Shown: in pieces, positions 5,945 through 6,823 of the stretch
Numbering within the stretch: position 1 is the first letter of the stretch
How the letters are laid out: each line of letters starts with the position of its first letter
Origin: an uncultured Cytophagaceae bacterium
GTDB taxonomy: Bacteria > Bacteroidota > Bacteroidia > Cytophagales > Spirosomataceae
Assembly: GCA_903837305.1 (NCBI GenBank)
Contig: CAILUB010000008.1
Location: forward strand, 1 to 6,823
Reading direction: 5' to 3'
DNA length: 6,823 nucleotides
The notes under the pieces: model-generated
What the model was told of the DNA's origin: nothing
Seen by the model: only the letters and a program-made list of their open reading frames with translations
Databases searched by the model: none
Position numbers and translations under genes: made by a program

Positions 5945-6823
5945 CTTTTTCATACTCAACGCAATCCTCTTCCTTACCTCATCCACCTCCGTCACTCGGA
6001 CTTGCACTTTTTGTGCCACTTTCACCACTTCATTAGGGTCTTTCACGAACTTGTCCGCTAGTTGGCTGACGTGCACTAGTCCATCTTGGTGAACGCCGAT
6101 ATCGACAAAGGCGCCAAAATTCGTAATGTTCGTCACAATTCCCGGAAGAATCATTCCTATGCGAAGATCTTTGATCGAATTTACTCCCTCCGTGAATTCG
6201 AAAGCTTCGAATTGCTCCCGTGGATCACGTCCTGGCTTTGCTAATTCCTCCATGATATCCGTCAATGTAGGCATACCTACTTCTGTATTCACGTATTGAC
6301 TTAAGCGAATTTGTTTGCGTAAGGATTCGTTCGCTAATAGATCAGACACTTTGCAGTTCAAATCTTTCGCCATTTTCTCCACGATTTCGTAACGTTCTGG
6401 GTGCACAGCACTAGCGTCTAATGGGTTTTTCGCGTTGCGAATGCGCAAGAAAGCGGCGGCTTGTTCGAAAGCCTTTTCTCCTAAACGCGTGACCTTTTTC
6501 AAGTCTGAACGTTTTAAGAATGGCCCGTTCTTAGTGCGGTAATCGATGATGTTTTGGGCTAATTGAGGTCCTAGGCCAGAAACGTAAGATAGAATCTGTT
6601 TAGAGGCCGTATTTAATTCGACACCTACCGAGTTCACACACGAGATAACGGTGTCGTCTAGGGAGGCTTGTAATTTCTTTTGGTCTACATCGTGCTGGTA
6701 TTGTCCTACACCGATGGATTTAGGGTCAATCTTCACAAGTTCTGCTAAAGGATCCATCAAGCGGCGTCCAATCGAGACAGCCCCGCGAACGGTCAAATCT
6801 TTGTCTGGAAATTCATCGCGAGC
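5942..6823 (-). CDS. tex: Tex RNA-binding transcription accessory protein, C-terminal part (partial)
   Basis: The frame is open to the window edge, so 293 codons of the 3' end are visible, against roughly 700-800 residues for a whole Tex. The visible sequence starts ARDEFPDKDLTVRGAVSIGRR and continues through the strongly conserved DPLAELVKIDPKSIGVGQYQHDV, the end of the YqgF-like nuclease-fold region. A helix-hairpin-helix region follows at about 70-130, with SGLGPQLAQNIIDYR and NGPFLKRSDLKKV. A single S1 domain ends the protein (about 217-293, with GIVTNITNFGAFVDIGVHQDGLVH and VRKRIALSMKK). Tex is a conserved cytoplasmic RNA-binding protein related to eukaryotic Spt6 and affects transcription and gene expression. 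The stop follows the S1 domain directly, without the longer tail of some homologues. It is convergent with, and functionally separate from, the metal cassette. Confidence 0.96.
   Translation of the reverse strand, partial: ARDEFPDKDLTVRGAVSIGRRLMDPLAELVKIDPKSIGVGQYQHDVDQKKLQASLDDTVISCVNSVGVELNTASKQILSYVSGLGPQLAQNIIDYRTKNGPFLKRSDLKKVTRLGEKAFEQAAAFLRIRNAKNPLDASAVHPERYEIVEKMAKDLNCKVSDLLANESLRKQIRLSQYVNTEVGMPTLTDIMEELAKPGRDPREQFEAFEFTEGVNSIKDLRIGMILPGIVTNITNFGAFVDIGVHQDGLVHVSQLADKFVKDPNEVVKVAQKVQVRVTEVDEVRKRIALSMKK

Noticed and set aside
5863..5945. CRISPR-like or tandem repeat array
   Set aside because: The repeated units are only about 10 bases, are partly inverted and lack spacers. A hairpin between convergent genes explains them better.
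6794..6796. TTG as the start codon of the tex fragment
   Set aside because: The frame stays open upstream to the window edge and the residues before it (ARDEFPDKD) are also typical Tex sequence, so this TTG is an internal leucine.

Overview
The window looks like an ordinary stretch of a Bacteroidota chromosome, probably Cytophagales or a relative. This rests on a subtilase with a type IX secretion (T9SS) C-terminal sorting domain, a TonB-dependent receptor of a Bacteroidota-specific type, a small HYC_CC_PP-like protein, starts without Shine-Dalgarno sequences and moderate GC content. No RNA gene, insertion sequence, CRISPR array or phage gene is visible, and no gene-free stretch exceeds about 120 bases.

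Left part (1-2859). The first 33 bases appear to be the last codons of an outer-membrane beta-barrel gene on the + strand. It converges on a two-gene minus-strand unit: a secreted S8 serine peptidase (1261-2859) followed, with a 4-base ATGA overlap, by a multi-pass membrane acyltransferase of the HGSNAT/COG4299 type (155-1264). A long hairpin with 23-bp perfect arms (91-163) sits between the convergent genes and includes the acyltransferase stop codon.

Middle part (2895-5862). Divergent from the peptidase is a four-gene + strand cassette: a small Cys-Cys exported protein, a TonB-dependent receptor with a Cys-Cys pair in its plug, a small exported heavy-metal-binding-domain protein, and an exported HMA-domain protein. 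The last three are separated by only 1 and 4 bases. The gene set suggests transition-metal handling in the envelope, most likely copper: the receptor moves a metal or metal complex across the outer membrane and the two small proteins hold it in the periplasm. The metal and the direction of flow cannot be read from sequence. A long AT-rich hairpin (3280-3330) spans the stop codon of the first gene and the start codon of the receptor gene.

Right part (5863-6823). A purine/pyrimidine-asymmetric hairpin separates the cassette from the C-terminal portion of tex on the minus strand, which runs off the window. The tex fragment contains the helix-hairpin-helix region and the S1 RNA-binding domain.

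The points most worth following are the Cys-rich metal cassette, the hairpin covering the receptor start, and two convergent-end hairpins that both include the stop codon of the minus-strand gene.
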